DNA of 64,000 nucleotides from Sphingomonas sp. NBWT7 (GTDB lineage Bacteria > Pseudomonadota > Alphaproteobacteria > Sphingomonadales > Sphingomonadaceae), in NCBI RefSeq assembly GCF_014217605.1, contig NZ_CP043639.1, forward strand, positions 1,263,501 through 1,327,500. Reading direction: 5' to 3'. This document shows positions 55,340 through 64,000 of the stretch, one piece after another. The position numbers and the translations under genes were made by a program. Position 1 is the first letter of the stretch; each line of letters opens with the position of its first letter. Below the pieces are notes generated by a model. The model was not told the origin of the DNA, searched no databases, and worked only from the letters and a program-made list of their open reading frames with translations.

Positions 55340-55651
55340 TCAATGGGTGGCGGGATTCCGGTCCAGCGTCACCATGCCGCCGAGTTCGGCGAGCGTCATG
55401 GTGGCGTCGATGGTATGCTCGCCGTCGCGGCCGAGCACCAGGATGGGCAACGCCACCTTCCGACCGTCCGGGAAGGTCGCGATAAGCGGATCGGGCCGGA
55501 ACAGCCCGACGTCGTCGGTCCAGCCGTCGTGCGTGTCGGTTAGCTCGAACGCGTCCCAGGTGATGCTCGAATGGCTTTCCCAGTCGGGGGCGACGTCGAG
55601 TTCGCTGATCCCCTTGTCGTCGATCCACAATGCCCGCACGGTCACCTCCAC
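55340..55651 (-). CDS. Hypothetical protein, start uncertain
   Basis: A frame with clear protein-like composition: ALWIDDKGISELDVAPDWES, ITWDAFELTDTHDGWTDD, FRPDPLIATFPDGRKVALPILVLGRDGEHTIDATMTLAELGGMV. I take GTG 55651 as a provisional start, but protein-like sequence continues upstream (GECRFFNDPTIGPA) without a convincing start codon, so the true start may be farther up or a frameshift may have removed it. The acidic, strand-rich product has no recognised domain. It sits back to back with the SIR2 gene and may be a small partner of the defence cassette or unrelated cargo. Confidence 0.5.
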   Translation of the reverse strand: MEVTVRALWIDDKGISELDVAPDWESHSSITWDAFELTDTHDGWTDDVGLFRPDPLIATFPDGRKVALPILVLGRDGEHTIDATMTLAELGGMVTLDRNPATH

Positions 55652-55946
55652 CGCCGGGCCTATCGTCGGATCGTTAAAGAACCGGCACTCGCCAGTTGGC
55701 GGCGCGAAGGGCGATGGAATGCGACCAGGACCACGGCCATCGTCAGTATCACTGCCGACGAGGCGGCGGACGGCGGGGGATGGTCGCGCCGATCGCTGAC
55801 TCCGGCCGACTGCCGCGCTCTTCCGGGCGTCATGTCGGCGCGCACGGCGCCGCTGGATCGGTTCGGGTTGCTCGCGCGCGCAGGTCACCGCACAAGTGGG
55901 CTGACACATCGTCTGCGGAGCGGTGGGATTCTCGAAGGGGTGGTGG

Positions 55947-57278
55947 ATGGACGGAGCGGATGGACTGATGGCGGACGGCGCCTCGACCGCGGCAGGTGGA
56001 GCCCCCCACGCCGACAGCGGCTTCACCCTCGTCCGCAGCGGCGACCACGGGACGCAGCAGCTGGACTGGGACAAGGGTCCCGAGCATGTGCGCAAGGCGC
56101 TGGGCGAGGCGCTCGGCGCGCGCAACGTCGCGTTCCTGCTGGGCGCGGGCTGCTCGTCGATGATGAAGGACGGCACCGAGCGCGGCATCGCCACGATGGC
56201 GCCGTTGGCGGCGGAGTTCTGCGGTGCGGCCGGCGCCGCCGCGGGCGGCCCCGCTTGGGCGCTCGACGCATCCGACCTGTCATGCCTGGCGGGGCACGGC
56301 CTCACCCTGGCCGGCGACTACACGCGCAACCTGGAACGGCTGATGGAGACGCTGCATGCGCTCCGGTTCGTGCTGTCGCGGAGCGACGACGCCGGGGACG
56401 TGGACGAGGTCGCGACGATCGACGGCATGATCGCCAAGATCCAGGCGTTCCTGTGGGAGCGGTGCACGGCCGGGGCCTTCGCCAGCGGCGACGACCAGGT
56501 GCTCGGCCTCTACGAATCCTTCTACCGCCGCTTGGTGCTGCGCGACCGCTCGCTGCCCCGGCCCTGGATCTTCACGACGAACTACGACCTGTTCAGCGAA
56601 CGGGCGATGGACCGTCTGGGGCTGCCATACGCGAACGGGTTCTCAGGCGTCGTCGAGCGCCGCTTCAATCCGGCGACGTTCAGATACGCTCTCGCCGAGC
56701 AGCTCGACATCTCGAACCGCAAGTGGTCGGCGGTCGACGGATTCGTGTACCTGTGTAAGCTGCACGGCTCGATCAGCTGGACGGAGGACGACCACGGGCT
56801 CTTCCCGATCCGCGAGACCTGGCCCCAGACCGCGCCTTCGAAGGTCATGATCTTCCCAACGCCGGCGAAGCAGAACTCGAGCCTCGGGTCGCCGTATTCC
56901 GACCTGTTCCGCGAGTTCCAGTCGCGCATCGTCCGAGAGCAGAGCGTCCTGATCACCATGGGCTACGCCTTCGGCGACGAGCACCTGAACAACATTATCT
57001 ACCAGGCGCTGACGATCCCGACCTTCAGGCTCATCGTCTTCGCCGATCCGGGTTCGGGCGGCGACATCGCCAAGCTGCGTGCGCTGGCCGATCCGCGCAT
57101 CTGGATCATCGGCGGGTCGGGGCCGCCCGACGGCGCACCCGCCCATTACTTCAGCACCATCGTCGAGCACCTGCTGCCGCGACGCCCGTCCGACAGGATC
57201 GACGACGCGGTGAAGCTGGTGCTCCAGACCATGGCCGCCGGCTCGGCCGCCGCCGCGGTGCCGACCGATGACGACTGA
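55947..57278 (+). CDS. SIR2-domain effector of SIR2-HerA defence
   Basis: A 443-residue protein with a SIR2-like NADase domain. The nucleotide loop is FLLGAGCSSMM (Gly66-Ala67-Gly68), the TNYD motif is FTTNYDLF with Asn212 and Asp214, and the catalytic His273 is in KLHGSISW. GYAFGDEHLNNIIYQAL near the end fits the SIR2_2 group. The next gene, overlapping by 11 bp, encodes a HerA ATPase; the pair is the known anti-phage SIR2-HerA system, in which SIR2 depletes NAD+ on infection. ATG 55947 follows AAGGGG; GTG 55923 would add eight residues. Confidence 0.9.
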   Translation: MDGADGLMADGASTAAGGAPHADSGFTLVRSGDHGTQQLDWDKGPEHVRKALGEALGARNVAFLLGAGCSSMMKDGTERGIATMAPLAAEFCGAAGAAAGGPAWALDASDLSCLAGHGLTLAGDYTRNLERLMETLHALRFVLSRSDDAGDVDEVATIDGMIAKIQAFLWERCTAGAFASGDDQVLGLYESFYRRLVLRDRSLPRPWIFTTNYDLFSERAMDRLGLPYANGFSGVVERRFNPATFRYALAEQLDISNRKWSAVDGFVYLCKLHGSISWTEDDHGLFPIRETWPQTAPSKVMIFPTPAKQNSSLGSPYSDLFREFQSRIVREQSVLITMGYAFGDEHLNNIIYQALTIPTFRLIVFADPGSGGDIAKLRALADPRIWIIGGSGPPDGAPAHYFSTIVEHLLPRRPSDRIDDAVKLVLQTMAAGSAAAAVPTDDD

Positions 57279-59274
57279 CGATAGGCGCCGCGCCATCGGC
57301 TCGGTCGTCGCGGTCGCGGCCGACAGGTTCGTCATCGAGATGCATGGCGGCACGGACAGCTTCACCGTGGTCGGCTTCGACGACGTGCATTACGTCGCCC
57401 GCCTGGGATCGTTCGTCATGATCCCGGCTCAGGCCGAGTATGTGGTGGCCGAGATCGTGGGGCTTCGCGAGCGCGACGCCGGCGCCGGTGGCGAGATGGA
57501 CAAGGCCGGCTCGGCCAAGTTCCTGGACGTCGTGCCCGTGGGCATGCTGCCCGTGGAGGGCGGCAGGTTCCGCTTCGGCGTCTCCGTTTTCCCCTCCCTC
57601 TACGCTGATGCCCTCTACGCCCTGGACAAGGAGCTGGACCGCATCTTCGACACGAGCCCGGCGTCGGAAAGGTCGTCGGGTCCCGACGGCGGCGACTGCG
57701 TGCCGGCCGAGGCGACCCGTCTGCGCATCCTGGAGATCGGACAGTCGGTCGTCTTCGAGGATTACCGGGTCAAGGTCCGCATCGACGAGTTCTTCGGAGG
57801 TCATGCAGCGGTGCTGGGCAACACCGGAAGCGGCAAGTCGTGCACGGTCGCGTCGATCCTGCAGGAGCTGTTCGACAAGCCCGACGAGCACCATGCCAGG
57901 GGCGCGACCTTCGTCGCGCTCGACGTAAACGGCGAATACCACCAGGCGTTCGGCAGGCTGGCCGCGGCAGGCGTGATCGGCGTGGATCGGCTGGTGCTCG
58001 ACGGCACGGCCGCCGCCGACCGGTTCAGGATCCCGCACTGGTTCCTGGACCTGTCGGAATGGGAACTGCTGCTTCAGGCGAGCGAGCGCACGCAGGTGCC
58101 GATCCTGCGCATGGCGCTTGGCCTGGCGACGCTGTTCGGGGGCGCGGCCGACGGACAGCTGAACGACATCCGCAACCACATCCTCGCCAAGTGCATCACC
58201 CAGATCCTGTCCGACGAGAGCCCGCCCGGTGCCAAGGAGACGCGGATCCTCGGCATCCTGCAGCGCTTCAGGACCGCCGAGATCAATTCGGGCACGATCG
58301 GGGCAATGGTGCACACGAATTACGGCAACATGGCCAATATCGAGGACGCGTTCGCGTATCTCGTCGGCGAAGATGGCGATGGCGGCTATGTCATCGACGA
58401 CTTCAAGCTGCCCGACTATTCCAACAGTCCGTTCGACTTTGAGACGCTGGGTGACGCGATCGACCTGGCGCTGCTCTACGAGGAGGCGCACGGCAACCGC
58501 CAGATCCGCGACTATTGCTCGCAGATGGTCACGCGCTTCAAGGCGCTGCTGGAGCGCGAGGATTACGCCTTCCTGCGCCACCCGGCGGCGGGCGCGACGA
58601 GGGACACCGGGCCGTTCCTAGCGCGGCTGCTGGGCCTGGGCGCTCAGAACGGCTGCCATGTGAAGGCGTCGCAGGTCGTGATCATCGACATGAACGCGGT
58701 CGAGGATGAGGTCGTGGAACTCGTCAGCGCGGTGGTCGCGCGCATGGTATTCAGGCTGCTGCGGCGCGCCGACCCCCGCAGCCGCTTTCCCGTCCACCTG
58801 CTGCTGGAGGAGGCGCACCGCTACATCTCGTCCACGCCGTCCCGCTATGCGCTGGACGCCGGCCGGGTGTTCGAGCGGATCGCGAAGGAGGGCCGCAAGT
58901 ATGGCCTGTTCCTGCTGGTGGCGTCGCAACGGCCGAGCGAGCTGTCGAAGACCGTGCTGTCGCAATGCTCGAACTTCGTCGTGCACCGCATCCAGAACCC
59001 CGACGACCTTTCGCAGATCAGGCAGATGTCGCCGTCGATATCGGACGGCGTGCTGCGCCGGTTGCCGACGCTGCCCAAGCAGCACGCGCTCGTGTTCGGC
59101 AACTCGGTCAACCTGCCGACCACCTTCAAGGTCCGGAGCGCCGATCCGCTGCCGGCAAGCGACGACGCGAAGATCGTCGACTTGTGGTTCCACGAGGCCG
59201 GACGCAAGGCGGGCATCACGCTCTCGCCTGCGCCTGCAGACCTGGCGGATGAAGGGGAACAACCGTTCCCGTAA
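57268..59274 (+). CDS. HerA-like ATPase of SIR2-HerA defence
   Basis: A 668-residue HerA/FtsK-type ATPase. An N-terminal HAS-barrel region (IGSVVAVAADRFVIEMHGG and following strands) is followed by Walker A GNTGSGKS at residues 184-191, FVALDVNGEYHQAFG, the Walker B strand LLLEEAHRYIS with Glu514/Glu515, and GLFLLVASQRPSELSKTVLSQC with sensor residues. HerA assemblies of this kind form hexamers that bind the SIR2 partner. The start overlaps the SIR2 stop by 11 bp. It converges with the Qat operon 62 bp away. Confidence 0.92.
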   Translation: MTTDDRRRAIGSVVAVAADRFVIEMHGGTDSFTVVGFDDVHYVARLGSFVMIPAQAEYVVAEIVGLRERDAGAGGEMDKAGSAKFLDVVPVGMLPVEGGRFRFGVSVFPSLYADALYALDKELDRIFDTSPASERSSGPDGGDCVPAEATRLRILEIGQSVVFEDYRVKVRIDEFFGGHAAVLGNTGSGKSCTVASILQELFDKPDEHHARGATFVALDVNGEYHQAFGRLAAAGVIGVDRLVLDGTAAADRFRIPHWFLDLSEWELLLQASERTQVPILRMALGLATLFGGAADGQLNDIRNHILAKCITQILSDESPPGAKETRILGILQRFRTAEINSGTIGAMVHTNYGNMANIEDAFAYLVGEDGDGGYVIDDFKLPDYSNSPFDFETLGDAIDLALLYEEAHGNRQIRDYCSQMVTRFKALLEREDYAFLRHPAAGATRDTGPFLARLLGLGAQNGCHVKASQVVIIDMNAVEDEVVELVSAVVARMVFRLLRRADPRSRFPVHLLLEEAHRYISSTPSRYALDAGRVFERIAKEGRKYGLFLLVASQRPSELSKTVLSQCSNFVVHRIQNPDDLSQIRQMSPSISDGVLRRLPTLPKQHALVFGNSVNLPTTFKVRSADPLPASDDAKIVDLWFHEAGRKAGITLSPAPADLADEGEQPFP

Positions 59275-59335
59275 CGCTCCGCCTGCAGGATGTGGGTGCT
59301 CGCTTGACCCTCCGGAGGCTTGATGCCCAAGCGGT

Positions 59336-60106
59336 CTAGACGGCGCTGACGAGCGAGCGGAGGTTTGACACGATCACCTTCGCCAGTTCGCCCGGCACCA
59401 TGCCCTTGAGGGTGGCTAGCTCCCCGACCGTGTCGATCACCGACGGCGGCCGCGCCGGCGCTCCGTCCATCTCGACGAACGGGCCGTCGGTTTCCGTCAA
59501 AAGACGGTCGAGCGGCAGGCCCGCCACTAGTTCGCGATGCTTGTCCGATCGTAGCATCTCGCGATTGATTGAGAAGTAGCAGCCCATAGCCGCGGCGCGG
59601 CGCGCCTCGGCGGGCGTTCCGGTGAACCAGTGGAGAATGACGCGCCCACGATCCTGCGGCAGCGCGGCCTCGATGTGGCCGAGCACCTTCGGCACCGAGC
59701 GCACGCTGTGAACCGTCAGGATCTTCCCGCCCTGCTCGGCGCAGGCGCGCAGGATGCGTTCGAAGACCCGCTCCTGTTCCGGGAAGCTGCGGTAGAAGCG
59801 CGGCCCCGCGTCTAGTCCGATCTCGCCGACGTAGCGCGCGTCCGGCAGCAATGCCTCGAACAGCGGCAGCTCCCCGGCGCGTTCCGCCACCAGCTGCGGA
59901 TGCAGCCCGAGCGCCACGCGGACGTGCTGCGACCGGGACGCCAGCTCCCGGTTGCGCTTCCAGGCCTTGGGCGTGGTGGTGACGGCCAGCGTCGCGACCC
60001 GTTCCCGGTCGCATTCGGCGATCACCGCGGCGTGGTCCCGATACAGGTCCAGGTGGCAGTGGAAGTCGACCCAGCGCGGCGGCGGACGGGTGGTTGCGGT
60101 GGTCAT
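59336..60106 (-). CDS. qatD: TatD-family DNase QatD of the Qat defence system
   Basis: A 256-residue TatD-type metal-dependent hydrolase. Ligand motifs are VDFHCHLDLY (HxH), VALGLHPQL, YVGEIGLDAG, TVHSVRSV, HWFTGTP and LTETDGPFVEM. It is the last gene of qatA-qatB-qatC-qatD; its ATG overlaps the qatC stop (ATGA). In Qat systems this subunit is a TatD nuclease and all four genes are needed for anti-phage activity in reported cases. Its place after a QueC-like gene, rather than in a housekeeping setting, identifies it. Confidence 0.92.
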   Translation of the reverse strand: MTTATTRPPPRWVDFHCHLDLYRDHAAVIAECDRERVATLAVTTTPKAWKRNRELASRSQHVRVALGLHPQLVAERAGELPLFEALLPDARYVGEIGLDAGPRFYRSFPEQERVFERILRACAEQGGKILTVHSVRSVPKVLGHIEAALPQDRGRVILHWFTGTPAEARRAAAMGCYFSINREMLRSDKHRELVAGLPLDRLLTETDGPFVEMDGAPARPPSVIDTVGELATLKGMVPGELAKVIVSNLRSLVSAV

Positions 60107-61476
60107 GAAGGTTTGGCTTGCACACCTTGGAGTAGGCGCCCGACCTCTTGCAGGCCAGCGATATAGACCGCCTCATAGTCGGTCAGCTTGCTGGGATGAT
60201 CCGTCAGCGGACCCGGACGATGGATGTCGAATGCCGCGCGTGCCGGTTTCTTGGCCAGTCGCGAGAGCGCCAACTGGAAGGAGCGCACGTGCTCGCCCTC
60301 TGCGCGATTGGTGTCCAGCACGCGCCCATGCAGGCTCGGGATCTGATATTCGGTATCGTCGGTGCCCCAGCCTTCCTTGATCGCGGCGCGCCGTATCAGA
60401 CACGGCACGCAGTGCCCGCAATGCTTGGGCTGGCGATCCGCCTCGTTGAGTGCCCAGCGCGCCTTGGCCGGCGACGAGCACGACATCGTGTTCTTGGCCT
60501 CCCGCTGGAGGAAGCCCACGTCCGCGCAGCCTTTCGCCATCTGCCCCTTCGTCTGGAACGCGTAGGGGTTGTGGAGGGTCACGTTCAGCCCCAGCCCTCG
60601 CATCAGTTCCTCGAAGCGCGCCATGTAGAACGGGTGCGTCGTCCGCGTGCTGAGGGCGCCCAGCCGCAGCGGATCGAGTGGCACGTTGAGCGAGATGAGG
60701 CCGTTCTCGGGAACATGGACAACCGCCTGTCCACCGACTGCATCCGCCGTCATCGCGGCGAGGGCGAAGAACAGGAAGGAGCGACCCCGCAGCGTGTTCT
60801 CGACCGAGAAGTCGTCGACGACGTCGTTCGGGAAGCCGACCCGCGCGCGGATGTGATGGATGGTCGCGCTCGGGAAGCGCCGCTTCAGCGCCTCGCCGCA
60901 ATAGGTCTGGTGCTTGCTCGTGATGCCGTCCCAGTAGTGGCTGACGAGCAGCGGGGACTCGCCGGCCGCGAGCAGGTCGATGGCGCCGATGAAACTGTCG
61001 AGGCCGCCCGAGAACAGGCAGACGCTCGACGGCGTCGCGGTGCGCAGCTTAGTTGGCGGTGCGGCCAGCACGGGCACCGACGCGATCCGGGGGCGGAACC
61101 GCACACCCCAGTGGTCGCCGGTCAGGAAGTTCAGCGTCGTCATGATCAATGGTGCGAGACCGGTCCAAAGCGCGGGATCGTGGACCGGGAGGTGCAAGTC
61201 GATCTCGCGCGTCCAGGCGTCCTGGGCGTCGGCATCCCGCGAGATGCGCGTGTCGGCGGCGGTGATCGCGGCGGCCAGCAGCGCCAGATCGACCGCTGCC
61301 TCGCTCGGGCTAAGCCCGACGTCGCGGAGCTGGTCGAGCGCCTGCCCCAGGCCGTAGCCAACGTGTCCGAAGCCATCGATGAACGATATCTCGGTGACGT
61401 GCGTGTCCGCCCGCGTCGGAGTGATCGGCGCGGTATCGGCGGTTCCGAGGCGGCCGACGATGCTGTGGTGCCTCAT
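60103..61476 (-). CDS. qatC: QueC-like protein QatC of the Qat defence system
   Basis: A 457-residue protein with a PP-loop ATP-pyrophosphatase motif CLFSGGLDSFIGAIDLL and the C-terminal zinc-like CGHCVPCLIRRAAIKEGWG of QueC. An N-terminal extension of about 150 residues precedes the QueC-like core. In Qat systems QatC is this 7-cyano-7-deazaguanine synthase-like member, perhaps modifying a protein or nucleic acid. ATG 61476 overlaps the qatB stop and the qatD start overlaps this stop, so translation is coupled throughout. Confidence 0.92.
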   Translation of the reverse strand: MRHHSIVGRLGTADTAPITPTRADTHVTEISFIDGFGHVGYGLGQALDQLRDVGLSPSEAAVDLALLAAAITAADTRISRDADAQDAWTREIDLHLPVHDPALWTGLAPLIMTTLNFLTGDHWGVRFRPRIASVPVLAAPPTKLRTATPSSVCLFSGGLDSFIGAIDLLAAGESPLLVSHYWDGITSKHQTYCGEALKRRFPSATIHHIRARVGFPNDVVDDFSVENTLRGRSFLFFALAAMTADAVGGQAVVHVPENGLISLNVPLDPLRLGALSTRTTHPFYMARFEELMRGLGLNVTLHNPYAFQTKGQMAKGCADVGFLQREAKNTMSCSSPAKARWALNEADRQPKHCGHCVPCLIRRAAIKEGWGTDDTEYQIPSLHGRVLDTNRAEGEHVRSFQLALSRLAKKPARAAFDIHRPGPLTDHPSKLTDYEAVYIAGLQEVGRLLQGVQAKPS

Positions 61477-62348
61477 GCTGCGGCCTCGCCTGCTGCGGCG
61501 ACCAGCTCGAACGCCGCCTCGTATATCTGGTTCACGACGACCTCGATGTCGCGGTCCGACATCCGCTCGACGCCGTCCAGACGCCCGGCGAGCTGCCCAC
61601 GCGTGCAGCCGGTAACGAAGTCGTGGAGCTGGGCCTGCGCGTTCTCGACGGCCGCCACGCTGTCGGGCAGCGTCACGCCGCGGCCGCCCAGGTCGGCCAT
61701 GACCCGCCCCTCGATTGAGCGGGCGACGAAGTCGAAGAAGAACTCGCCCATCTGCTCGGGGGTGAGCGTATCGAAGCTGCCCACGCCGGCCTCGGCCATG
61801 TCGCCGATGGTCTCCAGCATGGCCTGCCGTGCGATCGCCTCGTCCACCGCCCCGCCGGGTGGGCACACGAACTCGAGCAGGCCGACGAACACCTCGGCGG
61901 CCGGCCGGCCCGCGAGTCCTGCCAGGTTTAGCTGACGGAGAGCTTCGGCGGGACCGATCGTAGCGAAATCCCGCACGACGCCGAGCAGGCGCGCACCGGC
62001 GGCGCGCGAGGATCCCATCCGCCTTGCCGCCCTGCCGGCGCCGCCCGTGCCGTTCCGCACGTAGCTGGACAGCGCGCTGCCGAGCGCGCTGCTGCTTCCG
62101 GTGCGAGCGAAGCGGGAGAAGCTGCCGCGAGCGCCGCCGAGGCCGCCCGCTGCGCTGGTGTCTGGACGCGGCGCTGGCGCCTGGGGCTGCTTCGGTGCGG
62201 GCGCGCCCGGCTGCCCCGGACCTGCGGGCTGACCCGGTGTGCCCGGCGCAGGAGCCGCTGGCGCTGGTGCGACGCCGGGTGCCGGGTCATCGACCCAGGA
62301 AGGGACCAGACCGCTGGACGGACCGCCGTAGCCTTTCGAGGTGCCCAC
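61473..62348 (-). CDS. qatB: QatB of the Qat defence system
   Basis: A 291-residue protein starting at GTG 62348 with GTSKGYGGPSSGLVPSWVDD, a start I recognise from QatB. A Pro/Ala/Gly-rich low-complexity stretch fills residues about 22-65 and a helical domain follows (FVGLLEFVCPPGGAVDEAIARQAMLETIGDM). Recent work suggests QatB is a substrate of other Qat proteins in some systems, but the sequence gives no proof here. Three bases separate it from the qatA stop; the stop overlaps qatC. Confidence 0.88.
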   Translation of the reverse strand: MGTSKGYGGPSSGLVPSWVDDPAPGVAPAPAAPAPGTPGQPAGPGQPGAPAPKQPQAPAPRPDTSAAGGLGGARGSFSRFARTGSSSALGSALSSYVRNGTGGAGRAARRMGSSRAAGARLLGVVRDFATIGPAEALRQLNLAGLAGRPAAEVFVGLLEFVCPPGGAVDEAIARQAMLETIGDMAEAGVGSFDTLTPEQMGEFFFDFVARSIEGRVMADLGGRGVTLPDSVAAVENAQAQLHDFVTGCTRGQLAGRLDGVERMSDRDIEVVVNQIYEAAFELVAAAGEAAA

Positions 62349-62351
62349 GGC

Positions 62352-64000
62352 TCAGTTTCGCCGGAACTGCGACACCGCCCTGGCGGTGGCCTGGAGGGTG
62401 GCGTTGTCCGTCTGTTCGGCCCAACCCTGGACTAGGATCTGGAACTCGCCCGACATGGCGGCGTCGGGGAAGCATGTGCCCCAGCTCGACACGGCCCACG
62501 CGCCGACCTTCGTAACCGGAAGCTCGCGCAGGAAGTCGAGCAGCCTTCGCTGCAGGGCGGGGTGCAGCTCGACCACCTTGATCAGTCCGTCGATGCCCTT
62601 CGGCTTCGAGGTGAAGCTGTCCTCCTGAAGGACGCGTCCGCGAATGGCCTCGAACACCTCCTCGGGTTCGGGGCCGGTCAGCTTGCCCACCTGATCCGAC
62701 GCGCCCCGCACCATCAGCGTCGGGCCCATCAGCTTGTCGACTAGATCCTCAAGATGACTGGCGGCGACCAGGCCGCCGAGCGAGCTGCGCTTGTCGCGCG
62801 TTACGAAGACGTAGGGGCGCAGGTCTTGGTCGGCGAGCGCGGGGTCGATCGCCGCCCAAATCTTCGCCCAATCGTTCTTCATCCACTCCTCGGCCTCGGT
62901 AGGCAGCGGCGGCGGCGCCGGCCTAGCCGCCTTACGCGAGCCCCGGGCGGCAGGCTTGTCGTCCTCGTCGGCCTGGCCAACCGGCTCGCGCACCGCGGCC
63001 TCGAACCGGGCCAGCGCGTCCGGCTTCCCGTCTGGTGCATTTGCCGCGAGCCTGGCCAGCTGCTCGTAGAAGTCGGGATAGAAGCGTTCGGCGAGCATGA
63101 TTTTGGCCAGCACCGGCCGCTGCACGTCCGCCCCGAATCCGCGCTCGTCGGCGATCGCATGCCGCAGCATCATCGAGTTCAGGAAGCGCTTGATCTGGCG
63201 CGGATTGCCACGGGTGCCTTCGCTGAGGATCTTCGTGACGTGGGCGCTGATCACCAGCGCCTGGTCGACGTCCGGGGGAACGGTTCCGCCAAGGGCCGTC
63301 TCCACCGTTTTCCTGTCCAGGCCTCTGCTCTTCCAAGGTCGCTTCATGTCCTCGCGGGCCGCCGCGAGCAGCGCGAGGAAACCGGGGTCGGTCGAGCCGA
63401 GCGCGTTCTCGGCCATCAGCAGCGTGATGTAGACGCGCGTCTCGGCAAGCCCCAGCGCGGGGATGCGGAATGGCACCTGGATCAGCTTCTCGAGATAGTT
63501 GCGCGCGTAGCTGACGGGTCCCGAGCTCGGCGGCAGGTCCGGAAAGTGCTCGCGCACGGCGTATTCGATCATCAGCTCGTCGGCCCCGATCACGAAGGCG
63601 GTGCGGTCGACAAACAGGAACAGTCGGATCGCCTCCAGCGTGGCGATCGCCGTCTTGGGTAGGCAGCGGTCGAGATCGTCGACGATGACGACGAGCTGGT
63701 CGATGTCGGCGGCGTCCAGCAGCTCCTCGAATTCCTTTCGGAACGCGTGAATGTGCTCGGGCAGGTTGTCGGAGTCTTTGGGCGCTTCCTTCAGAAAGTC
63801 GCCCGCCTTGCCGGCGAGCTCCAGCACGTCGGCCTTCGAGACATGGTCCTGAGGCTTGGCGACGAACGCGGTCGCCATGTCGTAGAGCCCCTTCACCTGG
63901 TCGAGCGTAGGGATGCCGGTGGTGGCCGTGAACGCGAAGCCGCCCGCCTTGCGGGCGAGCTTCAACCAGTCGACGCGCTTCAGCACCTTCTTCGCCGCGT
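62352..64000 (-). CDS. qatA: KAP-family P-loop ATPase QatA, 5' end outside window
   Basis: The last 549 codons of a KAP NTPase. The Walker B strand is QLVVIVDDLDRCLP, followed by AIRLFLFVDRTAFVIGADELMIEYAVREHFP and ARNYLEKLIQVPFRIPAL, typical of KAP. The Walker A motif would be upstream of the window. A Lys/Arg/Ala-rich linker (PAARGSRKAARPAPPPLP) lies near mid-length, then a C-terminal helical domain. It heads the Qat operon (qatA to qatD), transcribed leftwards. The 5' end and promoter are not visible. Confidence 0.93.
   Translation of the reverse strand, partial: AAKKVLKRVDWLKLARKAGGFAFTATTGIPTLDQVKGLYDMATAFVAKPQDHVSKADVLELAGKAGDFLKEAPKDSDNLPEHIHAFRKEFEELLDAADIDQLVVIVDDLDRCLPKTAIATLEAIRLFLFVDRTAFVIGADELMIEYAVREHFPDLPPSSGPVSYARNYLEKLIQVPFRIPALGLAETRVYITLLMAENALGSTDPGFLALLAAAREDMKRPWKSRGLDRKTVETALGGTVPPDVDQALVISAHVTKILSEGTRGNPRQIKRFLNSMMLRHAIADERGFGADVQRPVLAKIMLAERFYPDFYEQLARLAANAPDGKPDALARFEAAVREPVGQADEDDKPAARGSRKAARPAPPPLPTEAEEWMKNDWAKIWAAIDPALADQDLRPYVFVTRDKRSSLGGLVAASHLEDLVDKLMGPTLMVRGASDQVGKLTGPEPEEVFEAIRGRVLQEDSFTSKPKGIDGLIKVVELHPALQRRLLDFLRELPVTKVGAWAVSSWGTCFPDAAMSGEFQILVQGWAEQTDNATLQATARAVSQFRRN

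Noticed and set aside
55320..55628. Arg-rich minus-strand frame in another phase
   Set aside because: Composition is typical of an out-of-frame reading of G/C-rich DNA; the 55340 frame is more plausible.

Overview
The window is high-GC chromosomal DNA of an alphaproteobacterium, most likely a sphingomonad (Sphingomonas or close relative). Supporting points are the gene content (Coq4-type ubiquinone protein, three-subunit PntAA/AB/B transhydrogenase with a tiny aa3-oxidase subunit IV-like protein, many TonB/outer-membrane functions, recF beside gyrB), strong G/C bias at third codon positions, and a palindromic repeat of the 'CCGTTCG...CTGTCGAAG' type that I associate with sphingomonads. No 16S gene is present, so the genus is inferred.

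Positions 1-6855 hold a tightly overlapping plus-strand cluster for glucan and trehalose metabolism: glgX (5' end missing), treZ, malQ, treY. Positions 6852-25876 are ordinary core and accessory genes: a DUF4336 protein, a flavin monooxygenase, a SWIB protein, a cobalamin riboswitch with an unknown membrane protein and a BtuF-like protein, an amidohydrolase, enoyl-CoA hydratase, a UbiB-like kinase, a cupin, a GSCFA-TPR protein, a siderophore receptor with two membrane partners, small exported proteins, a DEDDh exonuclease, purT and tRNA-Arg. Positions 25888-44401 carry tRNA-Val, a MarR-like regulator, pntAA-pntAB-pntB, a sigma-54 activator, an HAD phosphatase, coq4, recF, an OmpA protein, an MFS transporter, gyrB, hutH, a fasciclin protein, an SDR and an N-carbamoylputrescine amidase.

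From 44402 to the right edge the content is mobile and defensive. A minus-strand Tn7-like transposition operon (tnsA-like, tnsB/tniA, tnsC/tniB, tniQ/tnsD) ends 56 bp from the amidase gene. Upstream of tnsA lie four short minus-strand reading frames with good ribosome-binding sites. A strong inverted repeat separates them from a plus-strand gene at 52267. That gene and the converging gene 53532-54548 appear to be distant paralogues: each has an HTH followed by an RNase H-like region that lacks a complete DDE triad. Two orphan genes follow. Then come two recognisable anti-phage systems facing each other: SIR2-HerA (plus) and the complete-looking Qat system qatA-qatB-qatC-qatD (minus), whose first gene runs off the window.

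The least explained material is at 50972-54548: the small-ORF array, the symmetric divergent control region and the paired degenerate transposase-like proteins beside the Tn7-like core. Neither transposon end is proven. Candidate repeats at 44413-44524 and 54634-54707 are reported as hypotheses.
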